64,000 nucleotides of DNA from the NCBI RefSeq assembly GCF_004122105.1, contig NZ_SBKN01000007.1, positions 1-64,000 of the forward strand. The letters are read 5' to 3'. Shown here one piece after another: positions 8,599 through 20,100 of the stretch (position 1 is its first letter; each line of letters opens with the position of its first letter). The stretch is from Flavobacterium stagni (GTDB lineage: Bacteria > Bacteroidota > Bacteroidia > Flavobacteriales > Flavobacteriaceae). Both the position numbers and the translations under genes were made by a program. The notes under the pieces were generated by a model. The model saw only the letters and a list, made by a program, of their open reading frames with translations. It ran no database searches and was not told where the DNA came from.

Positions 8599-9885
8599 TT
8601 ACGATTTAAGTGGTAAAGCGGGTAACAGTTTGCTCGCACATTCGCCAAAACCAATGCGGATAGTTTCATTTTGACAAAAACCACGAATGATTACTGTATC
8701 ATTGTCATTGATGAATTTTCGTTCTGAACCATCTTTCATAGTTAGTGGGTTTTTCCCACCCCAGGTGAGTTCGAGCATCGAACCGAAACTGTCGGGTGTC
8801 GGTCCCGATATTGTACCACTTCCCATCATGTCACCGGCATTGACACGGCATCCGTTTATAGTGTGGTGGGCTAATTGTTGTGCCATCGTCCAGTACATGT
8901 ATTTAAAGTTGGAACGCGACACTACGGTTTCTTCTGAATTTTCAGGTTGAATAGCTACTTCGAGTTGGATATCAAAGGCACGGTCACCCTTTTGTTGTAG
9001 GTAGGGTAGAGGTTCTGGATTTTGTTCCGGACTCGCCACACGGAAGGGTTCGAGAGCGTCCATTGTTACAATCCAGGGTGAAATAGACGATGCAAAGTTT
9101 TTAGCAAGAAAAGGTCCGAGTGGGACATATTCCCATTTTTGGATATCACGTGCACTCCAGTCATTAAATAACACCATTCCAAAAATGTATTCTTCCGCTT
9201 CGTTAACGGGAACATTTTCTCCCATGATATTCGCATCGGTGGTAATAAACGCCATCTCGAGTTCGAAGTCCACCAATTTCGAAGGACCGAAAACAGGAGT
9301 GGTTGCATCAGCGGGCAATATTTGTCCTAAAGGTCTGTGTACAGGTACGCCAGAGGGAACGATGGTCGAACTGCGACCGTGGTAACCTACAGGGATGTGC
9401 AGCCAATTGGGTAAAAGTGCATTTGCGGGATCGCGGAACATCATACCAACATTGGTAGCATGTTCTTTACTGCTGTAAAAATCAGTGTAATCGCCAATTT
9501 GAACGGGCAGTAGCATTTCAATATCATCGATATGAAAGATGACTACCTTTTTGTGTTCTTCATTGTCGCGCAACTGACTATTGTTAATTTCAAAAATGTC
9601 GGAAAGGCGGTTGCGAATTTGGCGCCAGGTTTTCTTTCCGTAAGAAATAAAATCATTGAGCGTATCTTGAAGAAACATATCGTCGGGTAGGTCGATACCT
9701 TCAAAATACCCCAATTGTTGGAGCGCGCCCATATCGATGGCAAAATCACCGATACGCGTACCGATGGTGATGACATCTTCTTTGGTTAAGAAGACACCGA
9801 AGGGGAGATTTTGTATAGGGAAATCACTGTTTTCTGACACCGAAAGCCAGGATTTACGGGAAGGATCATTTGCATATTGTGGCAT
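8599..9885 (-). CDS. fahA: Fumarylacetoacetase
   Basis: A 428-residue enzyme catalysing the last step of tyrosine/phenylalanine breakdown, fumarylacetoacetate to fumarate plus acetoacetate. The N-terminal SH3-like domain contains the FGVF segment. The FAH fold shows the metal-binding stretch DFELEMAFIT, the VLFNDWSARDIQKWEYVPLG region, and SGTISGP near the C-terminus. The ATG chosen gives MPQYANDPSRKSWLSV as in homologues. A flavobacterial promoter fits just upstream, overlapping the divergent glyA promoter region. Confidence 0.96.
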   Translation of the reverse strand: MPQYANDPSRKSWLSVSENSDFPIQNLPFGVFLTKEDVITIGTRIGDFAIDMGALQQLGYFEGIDLPDDMFLQDTLNDFISYGKKTWRQIRNRLSDIFEINNSQLRDNEEHKKVVIFHIDDIEMLLPVQIGDYTDFYSSKEHATNVGMMFRDPANALLPNWLHIPVGYHGRSSTIVPSGVPVHRPLGQILPADATTPVFGPSKLVDFELEMAFITTDANIMGENVPVNEAEEYIFGMVLFNDWSARDIQKWEYVPLGPFLAKNFASSISPWIVTMDALEPFRVASPEQNPEPLPYLQQKGDRAFDIQLEVAIQPENSEETVVSRSNFKYMYWTMAQQLAHHTINGCRVNAGDMMGSGTISGPTPDSFGSMLELTWGGKNPLTMKDGSERKFINDNDTVIIRGFCQNETIRIGFGECASKLLPALPLKS

Positions 9886-9921
9886 AACACGTTGTTGATT
9901 TGTTGTTGAAAAATTTACAAC

Positions 9922-9952
9922 CAAATATAGACCTTACAATCTATTTGACAAA
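9922..9952 (-). promoter_or_regulatory. fahA: fahA promoter
   Basis: On the minus strand TTTG, 19 nt, then TATATTTG, which fits the known Flavobacterium promoter consensus (TTG-N17-23-TAnnTTTG). It lies 37 nt before the fahA ATG. Confidence 0.75.
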
Positions 9953-9961
9953 CAGAATTTG

Positions 9962-9969
9962 TAATTTTG
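9962..9969 (+). promoter_or_regulatory. glyA: glyA promoter -7 box
   Basis: TAATTTTG matches the TAnnTTTG consensus and lies 28 nt before the glyA ATG. A TTTG 14 nt upstream is closer than usual for the -33 element. The box is only 10 bp from the divergent fahA promoter. Confidence 0.6.
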
Positions 9970-9997
9970 GGGTGCTTTAATGAAAAATCCTTAAAAA

Positions 9998-11272
9998 ATG
10001 CAACGAGACGAACAAATCTTCGATTTAATTCTGGACGAACAGGACAGACAACAACATGGTATTGAATTGATTGCTTCCGAAAACTTCGTAAGTGATCAAG
10101 TAATGGAGGCTGCAGGCTCTTGTCTGACGAATAAATATGCGGAAGGATATCCGGGAAAACGCTACTATGGTGGTTGTGAAGTAGTCGATATCGTTGAGCA
10201 AATTGCAATTGATCGTGCCAAAGCATTGTTTGGTGCCGAATATGTGAATGTACAACCCCACTCGGGTTCACAAGCGAATACAGCAGTATTTGCCGCTTGT
10301 TTAAAACCAGGCGATACAATTTTAGGGTTTGATTTGTCGCATGGTGGTCACTTGACACACGGTTCACCAGTTAACTTTTCAGGTAAATTATATCGCCCTG
10401 TATTTTATGGTGTCGAACAAGAAACGGGTGTGTTGAATTACGACAAAATACAGGATATTGCGACCAAAGAGCAGCCAAAAATGATTATTGCAGGTGCTTC
10501 TGCTTATTCAAGAGATATGGATTTTAAACGCTTTCGCGAAATTGCCGATAGTGTAGGCGCTTTATTGTTGGCGGATATTTCTCACCCGGCAGGTTTAATT
10601 GCAAAAGGATTGATGAATGACCCGATTCCGCATTGTCATATTGTAACCACAACTACCCACAAAACCTTGCGTGGCCCTCGTGGTGGTATGATTATGATGG
10701 GGAAAGATTTTGAAAATCCTTGGGGCTTAACAACGCCAAAAGGAGAAATCCGAATGATGTCGCACGTGTTGGATATGTCCGTTTTTCCAGGTAATCAAGG
10801 CGGACCGTTAATGCACATTATCGCGGCAAAGGCGGTTGCGTTTGGTGAAGCCTTGTCGGATGAGTTTTTTAGATATACCGTTCAAGTACAAAAGAATGCG
10901 CAAGCGATGGCAGCTGCTTTTATCAAGCGCGGTTACAATATCATTTCCGGAGGGACGGATAATCACATGATGTTGATTGATTTGCGTAACAAGGGCATTA
11001 GTGGTAAAGACGCAGAAAATGCTTTAGTGAAAGCTGAAATTACAGTGAACAAAAATATGGTTCCTTTTGATGATAAATCACCTTTTGTGACTTCGGGAAT
11101 TCGTGTGGGGACACCTGCTATTACTACTCGTGGGTTGGTTGAAGCCGACATGGAAACTATTGTTGATTTTATAGATCGTGTATTGATGAATCCAAACGAT
11201 GAAGCGGTTATTGAACAAGTGGGTGATGAAGTGAGCGAAATGATGGGTGAGCGAGCCATGTTTGTATTCTAA
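9998..11272 (+). CDS. glyA: Serine hydroxymethyltransferase
   Basis: A 424-residue PLP enzyme that interconverts serine and glycine with tetrahydrofolate, the main source of one-carbon units. PLP lysine Lys222 lies in [14 protein letters not shown], and the substrate-binding [13 protein letters not shown] motif is at residues 47-59. Length and start are as expected. It reads divergently from fahA across a 112-bp region and is followed by its own terminator, so it is probably monocistronic. Confidence 0.98.
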   Translation: MQRDEQIFDLILDEQDRQQHGIELIASENFVSDQVMEAAGSCLTNKYAEGYPGKRYYGGCEVVDIVEQIAIDRAKALFGAEYVNVQPHSGSQANTAVFAACLKPGDTILGFDLSHGGHLTHGSPVNFSGKLYRPVFYGVEQETGVLNYDKIQDIATKEQPKMIIAGASAYSRDMDFKRFREIADSVGALLLADISHPAGLIAKGLMNDPIPHCHIVTTTTHKTLRGPRGGMIMMGKDFENPWGLTTPKGEIRMMSHVLDMSVFPGNQGGPLMHIIAAKAVAFGEALSDEFFRYTVQVQKNAQAMAAAFIKRGYNIISGGTDNHMMLIDLRNKGISGKDAENALVKAEITVNKNMVPFDDKSPFVTSGIRVGTPAITTRGLVEADMETIVDFIDRVLMNPNDEAVIEQVGDEVSEMMGERAMFVF

Positions 11273-11351
11273 ATAGAGTTAATAACTTGAAATATGTTTT
11301 TGATAACTTGTTCATAACATATTGTTCGGTGTTAATAACGTGTTAATAACT

Positions 11352-11384
11352 ACCTCTGTTGACTCATATCAGCAGAGGTTTTTT
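11352..11384 (+). terminator. Terminator of glyA
   Basis: A 7-bp stem ACCTCTG/CAGAGGT with a 14-nt loop and a six-T run follows glyA by 80 nt. The sequence between holds several copies of TTAATAAC/GATAAC of unknown meaning. Confidence 0.8.
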
Positions 11385-11422
11385 GTTTACTTTTAGGGTG
11401 ATTTTGTCTTATTATACAAAGC

Positions 11423-14026
11423 ATGAACCCTAATTTTTCATCACAACAAAAGTTGTTAATAACTCTGTTGTTAGCAAGTCAATTGACTTGGTCGCAGCAG
11501 CAAGCGAATACGCACGTAGTTACTGAGGGTGAGACACTTTCAAAGGTCGCGCTGAAGTATAAAGTGACGCCTTATGACATCATTAAACTCAATCCCAATG
11601 CTGTGAATGGGGTGAAGCCAAATGATGTTTTGGTGTTGCCAAAATCGTTGGTAATAGTACCAAACAGTGCTGCTCCTGAGTCAAATTCCAGTAAGAATAT
11701 ACTTTCAGAAAATAAATCTACCTCTGTTGAAGTGTCAAAACCGACTGTTAAAATTCAAGAGTCGGGTCCTCGAGTTCATTTGGTGCAACCGGGTGAGACA
11801 AAATGGGGATTGTCGAAATCGTATGGTGTTACTGTTGCAGAATTAGAAGTTCAAAATCCGCAAATAAAAAATGGACTTCAGGCGGGACATCGTTTAAAAA
11901 TTACGGGTAGCACAACAGGTTACATTCAGGATTTGTCAGCAGTTCAGCAAAAAGTTTCAACCGTTCCTTCACAAGAATATACAGTTGTGAAAGGAGAAAC
12001 ACTTTTCGGTTTGTCCAGACGTTATGGGATTTCTTTGTCTGAATTAATGGCGATGAATACGGGACGCATTAATGGAGTGTTGAAAACAGGGCAAGTGCTT
12101 CGTGTGCCTGCCAACGGGAATGTGTCTTCAACAGCTCTCGCTTCCCAAGAAAATAAGTTTGCCTCAGAAAATTCTAATGATTTACGTTTTCATGATGTAG
12201 TCGCTGGTGAAACAAAATTTGGTTTGTCCAAACGGTATGGTGTAACTATCGCTGAATTAGAGTCGGAGAATCCGCAAATTGTGAAAATGCTGCAGGTGGG
12301 TCAACGTCTAAAGTTGCCCAAAAATGCCCTTGATAATCCAATTGTTGAAAAAACGCCTGATGCAAAAGCTGCTGTTGCCAATGATAGTAAATTATTACCA
12401 TCAGAGACAAAACCTGTTGCTGAAGTAAAAGTGACACAGCCAGCAGTTTCGGAAGAAGTTAAAACAGAAAGTAAAGAATCAGCTTCAGTTACAGCAGTCT
12501 CTCCAGTCAAAGAAAATAAAGAAGAGGTTGTGGAAACCAAAGCCCGAATTAATTCGGATGACTTGGTGAATTATACCATACAGCCCAAAGAAACTTTGTT
12601 TGGATTGTCCAAAAGAGCCAATATGAAAATTATGGAGTTTTTGGAATTGAATCCGAAATTATCCAAAGGCGTTCAGATTGGCATGGTCATAAAAATGCCA
12701 AAAGATGCACAGCCTGCTCCAGAAATTGTTGCGCCTGCTGTTGTCGAAAATAAAGAACCCTTAGCAACAACAAAAGGGGAGCCAGCAGCTCCAAAATCAG
12801 ATGTGCCTGTAGCATCAACTGAAAAGACGGACGCTTCTGTTGTGAAAAAAGATAACACTGAAGTGGTTAAAACACCAACGCCAGTAAAAAGTGATGTCAT
12901 TGTGCCCAATACGTTGGCTACACCCACTCTTGAGAATGCTCCTGTTGTAGTTTTCAAAGATTTAGTAAAGACGGCCGACTTAACAGAAGTGAAGCGATTT
13001 GCTTTTATGGTGTCTTTTAAAGAAGAGGATTGGAATCGGGTGCAGCAAACATTTCCCGATATTCAAATCTCTGAAGAAAGTTCGCGCCTCGAATTGATTT
13101 ATCATATGGGAGCAAAACGCGCTATCGACTCTTTAAATAGTTTGGGATTGAATATTTCCACCAAAATGATTTATGCGAAAGGGGATAAAAAGTCTTTTGA
13201 TTTAAAACGTCTCACTGCTGATCGCGAATGGAAAGGAATGGACGCTGCCTTTTTAAGTGGACATTGTTCGATTGAGAAAACGGCTTTTTTACCGATTCCA
13301 TTGGTAACTGAAGTAGAGGTGGAAGGGTTAAAATCAAAAAAACTCGTGGCCTTGAAGCCAGAGATGCAAATTCGGGACGAAGTGTTGGATGTGTTATTGC
13401 CCTTGAATGCTAATGTAATTGTGGTGAGTAGTTTTTCAGATGAAGCCAAGAAACAACAAATTCTTAAAAAATTCCCACAAGCCCAATTTGCCCTAGTTTC
13501 CGATAGAAACGGATTAGATACTGAAAATTTAAAAAGTCTTTTAAATAAAGCGAAGTTAAATGTAATCATACTAGAAACCAGTAAAAACAGTATGATTATC
13601 AGTTCGACAAACACGTTGTTAAATGCAGTTACCGATTATAATATTCAGGTTGCCTTGTTGGAACCTAAATTGATTGATTATTATAAAAATATTTCACCCT
13701 TGCGCATGAATATCTTGCGAACCGTGTATCCAACCTATTCCGGACTTGTGAAAGACCAATTGTATGAGTCTTTTGTGGCGAATTATCGTCATACCTACAA
13801 AGAGGATCCGGATACCGTATACATGCAAGGATTCGATGTGGTTTTTGATACCGCATTGCGCATGGTGCAAGAAAGTGGATTGAGTCATTCCATTCAAAAC
13901 GATAAAACCAAACAAGCCCTACTTCAATTTGAATACCGTCCTCATGGATTAGATAACTATGAGAATGTAAAGTATTTCATACTTCAAAGAGAAATAAATG
14001 GAGAAATTAAAGTCTTGAAGCAGTAA
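11423..14026 (+). CDS. Secreted protein with five LysM domains and a periplasmic-binding-like C-terminal domain
   Basis: An 867-residue exported protein with a signal peptide ending near residue 25 (ASQLTWSQQ). Five LysM domains, which bind peptidoglycan or related glycans, lie at about residues 30-73, 118-161, 186-229, 256-299 and 383-426. They are joined by Ser/Thr/Lys/Pro-rich linkers. From about residue 500 to the end is an alpha/beta domain resembling type I periplasmic ligand-binding proteins (for example the final DTVYMQGFDVVFDTALRMVQE, split here only for orientation). The combination suggests a wall-anchored scaffold or sensor; no catalytic motif is seen. It is followed after 98 bp by the giant adhesin and may share its surface role, but a separate promoter lies between. 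Confidence 0.85.
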   Translation: MNPNFSSQQKLLITLLLASQLTWSQQQANTHVVTEGETLSKVALKYKVTPYDIIKLNPNAVNGVKPNDVLVLPKSLVIVPNSAAPESNSSKNILSENKSTSVEVSKPTVKIQESGPRVHLVQPGETKWGLSKSYGVTVAELEVQNPQIKNGLQAGHRLKITGSTTGYIQDLSAVQQKVSTVPSQEYTVVKGETLFGLSRRYGISLSELMAMNTGRINGVLKTGQVLRVPANGNVSSTALASQENKFASENSNDLRFHDVVAGETKFGLSKRYGVTIAELESENPQIVKMLQVGQRLKLPKNALDNPIVEKTPDAKAAVANDSKLLPSETKPVAEVKVTQPAVSEEVKTESKESASVTAVSPVKENKEEVVETKARINSDDLVNYTIQPKETLFGLSKRANMKIMEFLELNPKLSKGVQIGMVIKMPKDAQPAPEIVAPAVVENKEPLATTKGEPAAPKSDVPVASTEKTDASVVKKDNTEVVKTPTPVKSDVIVPNTLATPTLENAPVVVFKDLVKTADLTEVKRFAFMVSFKEEDWNRVQQTFPDIQISEESSRLELIYHMGAKRAIDSLNSLGLNISTKMIYAKGDKKSFDLKRLTADREWKGMDAAFLSGHCSIEKTAFLPIPLVTEVEVEGLKSKKLVALKPEMQIRDEVLDVLLPLNANVIVVSSFSDEAKKQQILKKFPQAQFALVSDRNGLDTENLKSLLNKAKLNVIILETSKNSMIISSTNTLLNAVTDYNIQVALLEPKLIDYYKNISPLRMNILRTVYPTYSGLVKDQLYESFVANYRHTYKEDPDTVYMQGFDVVFDTALRMVQESGLSHSIQNDKTKQALLQFEYRPHGLDNYENVKYFILQREINGEIKVLKQ

Positions 14027-14052
14027 TAGCTACTACTTAAGCGTTTTTTTTC

Positions 14053-14060
14053 TACATTTG
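14053..14060 (+). promoter_or_regulatory. -7 box before the adhesin operon
   Basis: TACATTTG matches TAnnTTTG and is 64 nt before the adhesin start. No TTG is found at the usual -33 spacing, so an activator may be needed. Confidence 0.45.
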
Positions 14061-14124
14061 ATTTCGACTTGGGTATGGAAAATCAAAAAGAAGTGTGAAT
14101 ACATTCTAAAATTTGATTTTGCCT

Positions 14125-17100
14125 ATGAATAAGTCATTACGCAAACTGTACACGACCGGAAAAGGAATTTTAATTGTACTCTTTTTGATGTACAATCAAG
14201 TTATTTCGGCACAATGTCCAACAGTAACCAACTCCAGCCAAACTTTTTGTAATACGGAGTCGCCCACAATTGCCAATTTATCGGCAACGGATAATGGGGG
14301 AGGAGTCGCATGGTTTAGTTCGACCACTTCAACTACTCCCTTGAGTTTATCAACGGGTCTAACGAATGGCGCTACCTACTATGCTGATAATTCAGCTGGT
14401 AATTGTGGTACTCGTCAACCTGTTACGGTAACTATTTTTGCTGCTCCTACTGGACAGAATTTCCAAGGTGTTTGTGTGGATGATCCCAATCAAGCAACAA
14501 TTGCAAATTTGATTGCCATTGGGAATAATATACAATGGTATACTACTTCCTCAGGTGGAACTCCATTACCTACAACCACTGTTTTGGTGGATAATACCAT
14601 TTATTATGCAAGTCAGACCAATCCCAATACGGGTTGTGAAACCTCTCGTTTAGCAGTCTTTGTAACAGTTGGTGTTGTTCCTGTGCCTACAGGTCCTGCT
14701 TTACAATCGTTTTGTTTAAATGGGAATACTCCAACTATTGCTGATTTACAAGCTAGTGGGACCAATAATTGGTATTCAACGATTTCGTCAGCAGTAATTT
14801 TAGATCCTAATACACCCTTAGTTGATGGTGAAAATTATTATGCTACGACATTGGATCCGCCTTGTGAGAGTGTCAATCGCTTGGAGGTAACAGTTCAATT
14901 GTTGCAACCCAATAATGCGGGTACGGATGGTGCTTTTGCCGTTTGTTCCAATGATTTGGCAACAAATCCAATTCGAAATTTATTTAGTTTCTTAGGGGGT
15001 ACTCCGCAAAATGGAGGAACATGGACGGGTCCGTTACCAACAACTAATGGAGATCAAGGTACGGTTAATATTTCCACATTAACGGCTGCGGGAAGTCCGT
15101 ATGTTTTCACCTATTCAATTTCCAATGCAGCCTGTCCAACGGATACTGCAACAGTAACCATAACGATTTCTAATCCTGTAAATGCAGGTAATGATGCATC
15201 AACTACGGTTTGTTCAAACAATGCACCGTTTAATTTATTTACATTATTGGGTGCAGGGGCACAGTCAGGTGGTACATGGTCTCCTGCATTAGCTAGTGGA
15301 ACCAATACTTTCAATCCTGCTGTAGATACTTCAGGAACCTATACCTATACGGTTACAGGTACGCCCGGATGTCCTAATGATACGGCAACAGTTACGGTAA
15401 CGGTTAATCAAGCTTCTAATTCAGGAACAAATGGCAATGTTGCGGTTTGTGCTGTCGGACCTTCAGTGAATTTATTCAATAGTTTAGGGGGAACACCACA
15501 AGCAGGGGGAACCTGGTCACCCGCCTTAGCGAGTGGAACAGGGGTTTTTAATCCTTTAGTAGATGCCCCGGGAACATACACGTATACTGTGACAGGGATA
15601 GCTCCTTGTGCCAATTCTAGTTCGACTGTAACAGTGACCATTACTCCTGCAACTACACCTACATTTACACAAGTGGCGCCCATCTGTCAAGGCGGAACAT
15701 TAGCGGCTTTGCCTACTACATCGAATAATGGTATTCCAGGAACTTGGTCTCCCGCATTGAATAACAATGCAACGACTACCTATACATTTACACCAAGTGC
15801 AGGTCAATGTGCGAACAATGCTACCATGACCATTACAGTAAACCCGAATGTAACGCCAACGTTTACACAAGTAGCGCCTATTTGTCAAGGCGGAACGTTA
15901 GCGGCTTTACCAACGACATCGAATAACGGAATTACAGGTACGTGGTCTCCCGCATTAAACAACAATGCCACTACAACGTATACGTTTACACCAACAGCAG
16001 GTCAATGTGCCACAACGGCTACGATGACCATCACAGTGAATCCGAATGTAACGCCAACGTTTACGCAAGTTCCGCCTATTTGTAGAGGAACTACTTTATC
16101 ACCATTGCCTACTACTTCAAATAATGGGGTAACAGGAACATGGTCGCCAGCCTTAAATAATAACAATACAACAACCTATACATTTACACCTTCAGCGGGT
16201 CAGTGTTCCACCACAACCACGATGACAATTACGGTGAACCCGAATGTGACACCCACGTTTACGCAAGTGGCTCCGATTTGTCAAGGCGGAACGTTAGCAG
16301 CTTTGCCAACGACTTCGAACAACGGAATAACAGGAACGTGGTCTCCAGCATTAAACAACAATGCCACAACAACCTACACATTTACTCCAACTGCAGGTCA
16401 ATGTGCGACTACCGCTACCATGACCATCACGGTGAATCCAAATGTAACACCTACGTTTACCCAAGTAGCGCCAATTTGTCAAGGAGGTACGTTAGCGGCA
16501 TTACCAACAACATCCAACAATGGAATAACAGGAACTTGGTCTCCAGCATTAAACAATAATGCGACAACAACGTATACGTTTACACCAACAGCAGGTCAGT
16601 GTGCCACTACGGCTACCATGACCATCACGGTGAATCCGAATGTAACACCTACGTTTACGCAAGTGGCTCCTATTTGTCAAGGCGGTACGTTAGCAGCTTT
16701 ACCAACAACTTCGAATAACGGAATCACAGGAACGTGGTCGCCTGCATTGAATAACAATGCAACGACAACCTACACGTTTACCCCAAGTGCAGGTCAGTGT
16801 GCAACAACGGCTACGATGACCATCACGGTGAATCCAAATGTGACACCTACGTTTACCCAAGTAGCTCCAATTTGTCAAGGCGGTACGTTAGCGGCTTTGC
16901 CAACGACTTCGAATAACGGAATTACAGGGACTTGGTCTCCCGCATTGAATAACAATGCCACAACAACCTATACGTTTACACCAACTGCAGGTCAGTGTGC
17001 GACAACGGCTACGATGACCATCACGGTGAACCCGAATGTAACACCAACATTTACCCAAGTACAACCAATCTGTCAAGGCGGAACCTTAGCGGCATTGCCA

Positions 17101-20100
17101 ACGACTTCGAATAATGGAATTACGGGAACGTGGTCGCCTGCATTGAATAATAATGCTACAACTACCTATACGTTTACACCAACTGCAGGTCAGTGTGCGA
17201 CTACGGCTACGATGACTATCACGGTGAATCCGAACGTGACACCTACATTTACCCAAGTAGCTCCAATCTGTCAAGGCGGAACGTTAGCGGCATTGCCAAC
17301 GACTTCGAATAACGGAATAACGGGAACGTGGTCTCCTGCATTAAACAATAATGCGACAACAACGTATACGTTTACACCAACAGCAGGTCAGTGTGCGACT
17401 ACTGCCACGATGACCATCACGGTGAATCCAAATGTGACACCTACGTTTACCCAAGTAGCTCCGATTTGTCAAGGCGGAACATTAGCGGCTTTGCCAACGA
17501 CTTCGAACAACGGAATAACAGGAACGTGGTCGCCCGCATTGAATAATAATGCTACAACTACCTATACGTTTACACCAACTGCAGGTCAGTGTGCGACTAC
17601 GGCCACGATGACCATCACCGTGAACCCGAACGTGACGCCAACATTTACCCAAGTAGCGCCGATTTGTCAAGGAGGAACTTTGGCAGCTTTGCCAACGACT
17701 TCGAACAACGGAATAACAGGAACGTGGTCGCCTGCATTGAATAACAATGCCACAACAACTTATACGTTTACACCAACTGCAGGTCAGTGTGCGACAACAG
17801 CGACTATGACCATCACTGTGAACCCGAATGTAACACCAACATTTACCCAAGTACAACCAATCTGTCAAGGCGGAACCTTAGGGGCATTGCCAACGACTTC
17901 GAACAACGGAATTACGGGAACTTGGTCGCCTGCATTGAATAACAATTCCACAACAACCTATACGTTTACACCGTCAGCTGGTCAATGTGCCACAACCGCT
18001 ACCATGACCATCACGGTGAACCCGAATGTGACACCTACGTTTACTCAAGTAGCTCCGATTTGTCAAGGGGGTATGTTAGCGGCTTTACCAACGACTTCGA
18101 ATAACGGAATTACGGGAACTTGGTCGCCCGCATTAAATAACAATGCCACAACGACGTATACCTTTACACCCAACTCAACAGCAAATTGTGAAGTGACGAC
18201 TACGATGACCATTGTGGTTAATCCGTTACCTAATGCTGGAAATGATGGAACGATTACATTATGTTCCAATAATGCTTCTGTGGATTTATTTACACTTTTA
18301 GGTGGAACTCCCCAAACAGGAGGGACTTGGTCGCCAGCTCTAGCAAGTGGAACAGGAGTATTCAATCCAAGTGTAGATACTTCGGGAACTTATACTTACA
18401 CGGTCAATGGAATTGCACCCTGTGGTTCAGCTACTGCTACAGTAACTGTCACTGTAGTTCCAGCCCCTAATGCAGGAGTTGATGGGACAGCCACATTCTG
18501 TGCGGATAGTGCTCCTGCGGATTTATTTACCTTCTTAGGTGGAACACCTCAAACGGGAGGGACTTGGTCACCGGCTCTAGTAAGTGGAACTGGTGTTTAT
18601 GATCCTTTAGTAGATACAGCAGGTGTTTATACCTATACTGTAACTGGAAGTGCACCTTGTGCAGCTGCCTTTGCAACTGCTTCCGTAACTGTAAATCCAA
18701 TTCCTTTTGCAGGAAATGATGCAACTTTAGAAGTTTGTTCCAACTCAGGAATTGTCGATTTATATTTTGTTCTTGGAGGCACACCCGATGCAAATGGAAC
18801 ATGGTCACCAGCTTTAGCGAGTGGAACTAGCGAATTTGATCCTGCAGTTGATGCTGCTGGGACTTATACTTATACTGTAATCGGCGATGCCCCTTGTGGA
18901 TCCGACAGTTCGACTTTAGTCATTACAGTTATTCAAGCTCCCAATGCCGGAACAGATGGTACTGCTAATTTCTGTGCCGATAGTGCTCCCGCGGATTTAT
19001 TTACTTTCTTAGGAGGTACTCCACAAACCGGAGGAACATGGTCACCAGCATTAGCTAGTGGAACGGGCGTATTTGACCCCGCAATAGACACTGCAGGATC
19101 GTATACCTATACCGTAACAGGCACGGCACCTTGTGCAGATGCGACTGCTTCCGCTACAGTAATTGTTAATCCAATTCCGAATGCCGGAACTGACGGAACG
19201 ATTACATTATGTTCTAATGCAGCTCCAGTTGATTTATATGCTAGTCTTGGAGGTAGTCCGATGACTGGAGGAACCTGGTCACCGGCTTTAGCGAGTGGAA
19301 CAGGAATTTTTGATCCATCGGTCGATACAGCAGGAACATATACTTATACTGTTACAGGAATTACTCCTTGTGGTAATGATACCGCTACAGTTACCGTTAC
19401 TATTATCACTGCACCTAATGCGGGTATAGATGGTACGGCTAATTTCTGTGCTGATAGCGCTCCAGCTGATTTGATCACTTTCTTAGGTGGAACACCACAA
19501 GCGGGTGGAACTTGGTCACCGGCATTAGCCAGTGGAACAGGAATATTTGATCCCGCTATAGATACTGCAGGTTCGTATACTTATACAGTTACGGGTACTG
19601 CACCTTGTTCTGATGCTACAGCTTCCGCTACTGTAATTGTTAATCCAATTCCGAATGCCGGAACAGATGGAACGATAACATTATGTTCCAATGCTACACC
19701 AGTAGATTTATTTGCAAGTCTTGGTGGTAGTCCGATGACAGGTGGAACCTGGTCTCCAGCTTTAGCTAGTGGAACAGGAACCTTTGATCCCGCTGTGGAT
19801 ACAGCAGGAACTTACACCTATACCGTTACGGGAATCGCTCCTTGTGGTAATGATACTGCAACAGTAACGGTAACTATTGTAACCGCACCTAATGCGGGTA
19901 CAGATGGAACGGCTAATTTCTGTGCCGATAGTACTTCAGCCGATTTATTTACCTTCTTAGGAGGTACACCACAAACAGGAGGAACTTGGTCTCCAGCCTT
20001 AGCCAGTGGAACAGGTGTTTTTGATCCAGCAATTGATACTGCTGGAACTTATACCTATACGGTAACTGGAACTGCACCTTGTACTGTTAATTCGGCAACA

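Noticed and set aside
11275..11350. Replication origin or DnaA-box cluster in the TTAATAAC-rich stretch
   Set aside because: No DnaA-type nonamers are seen, and glyA/LysM genes are not typical origin neighbours.
15111..18808. Long open frames on the minus strand opposite the adhesin repeats
   Set aside because: They arise from the periodic codon pattern of the repeat block and change frame together with it; no start region or protein features.
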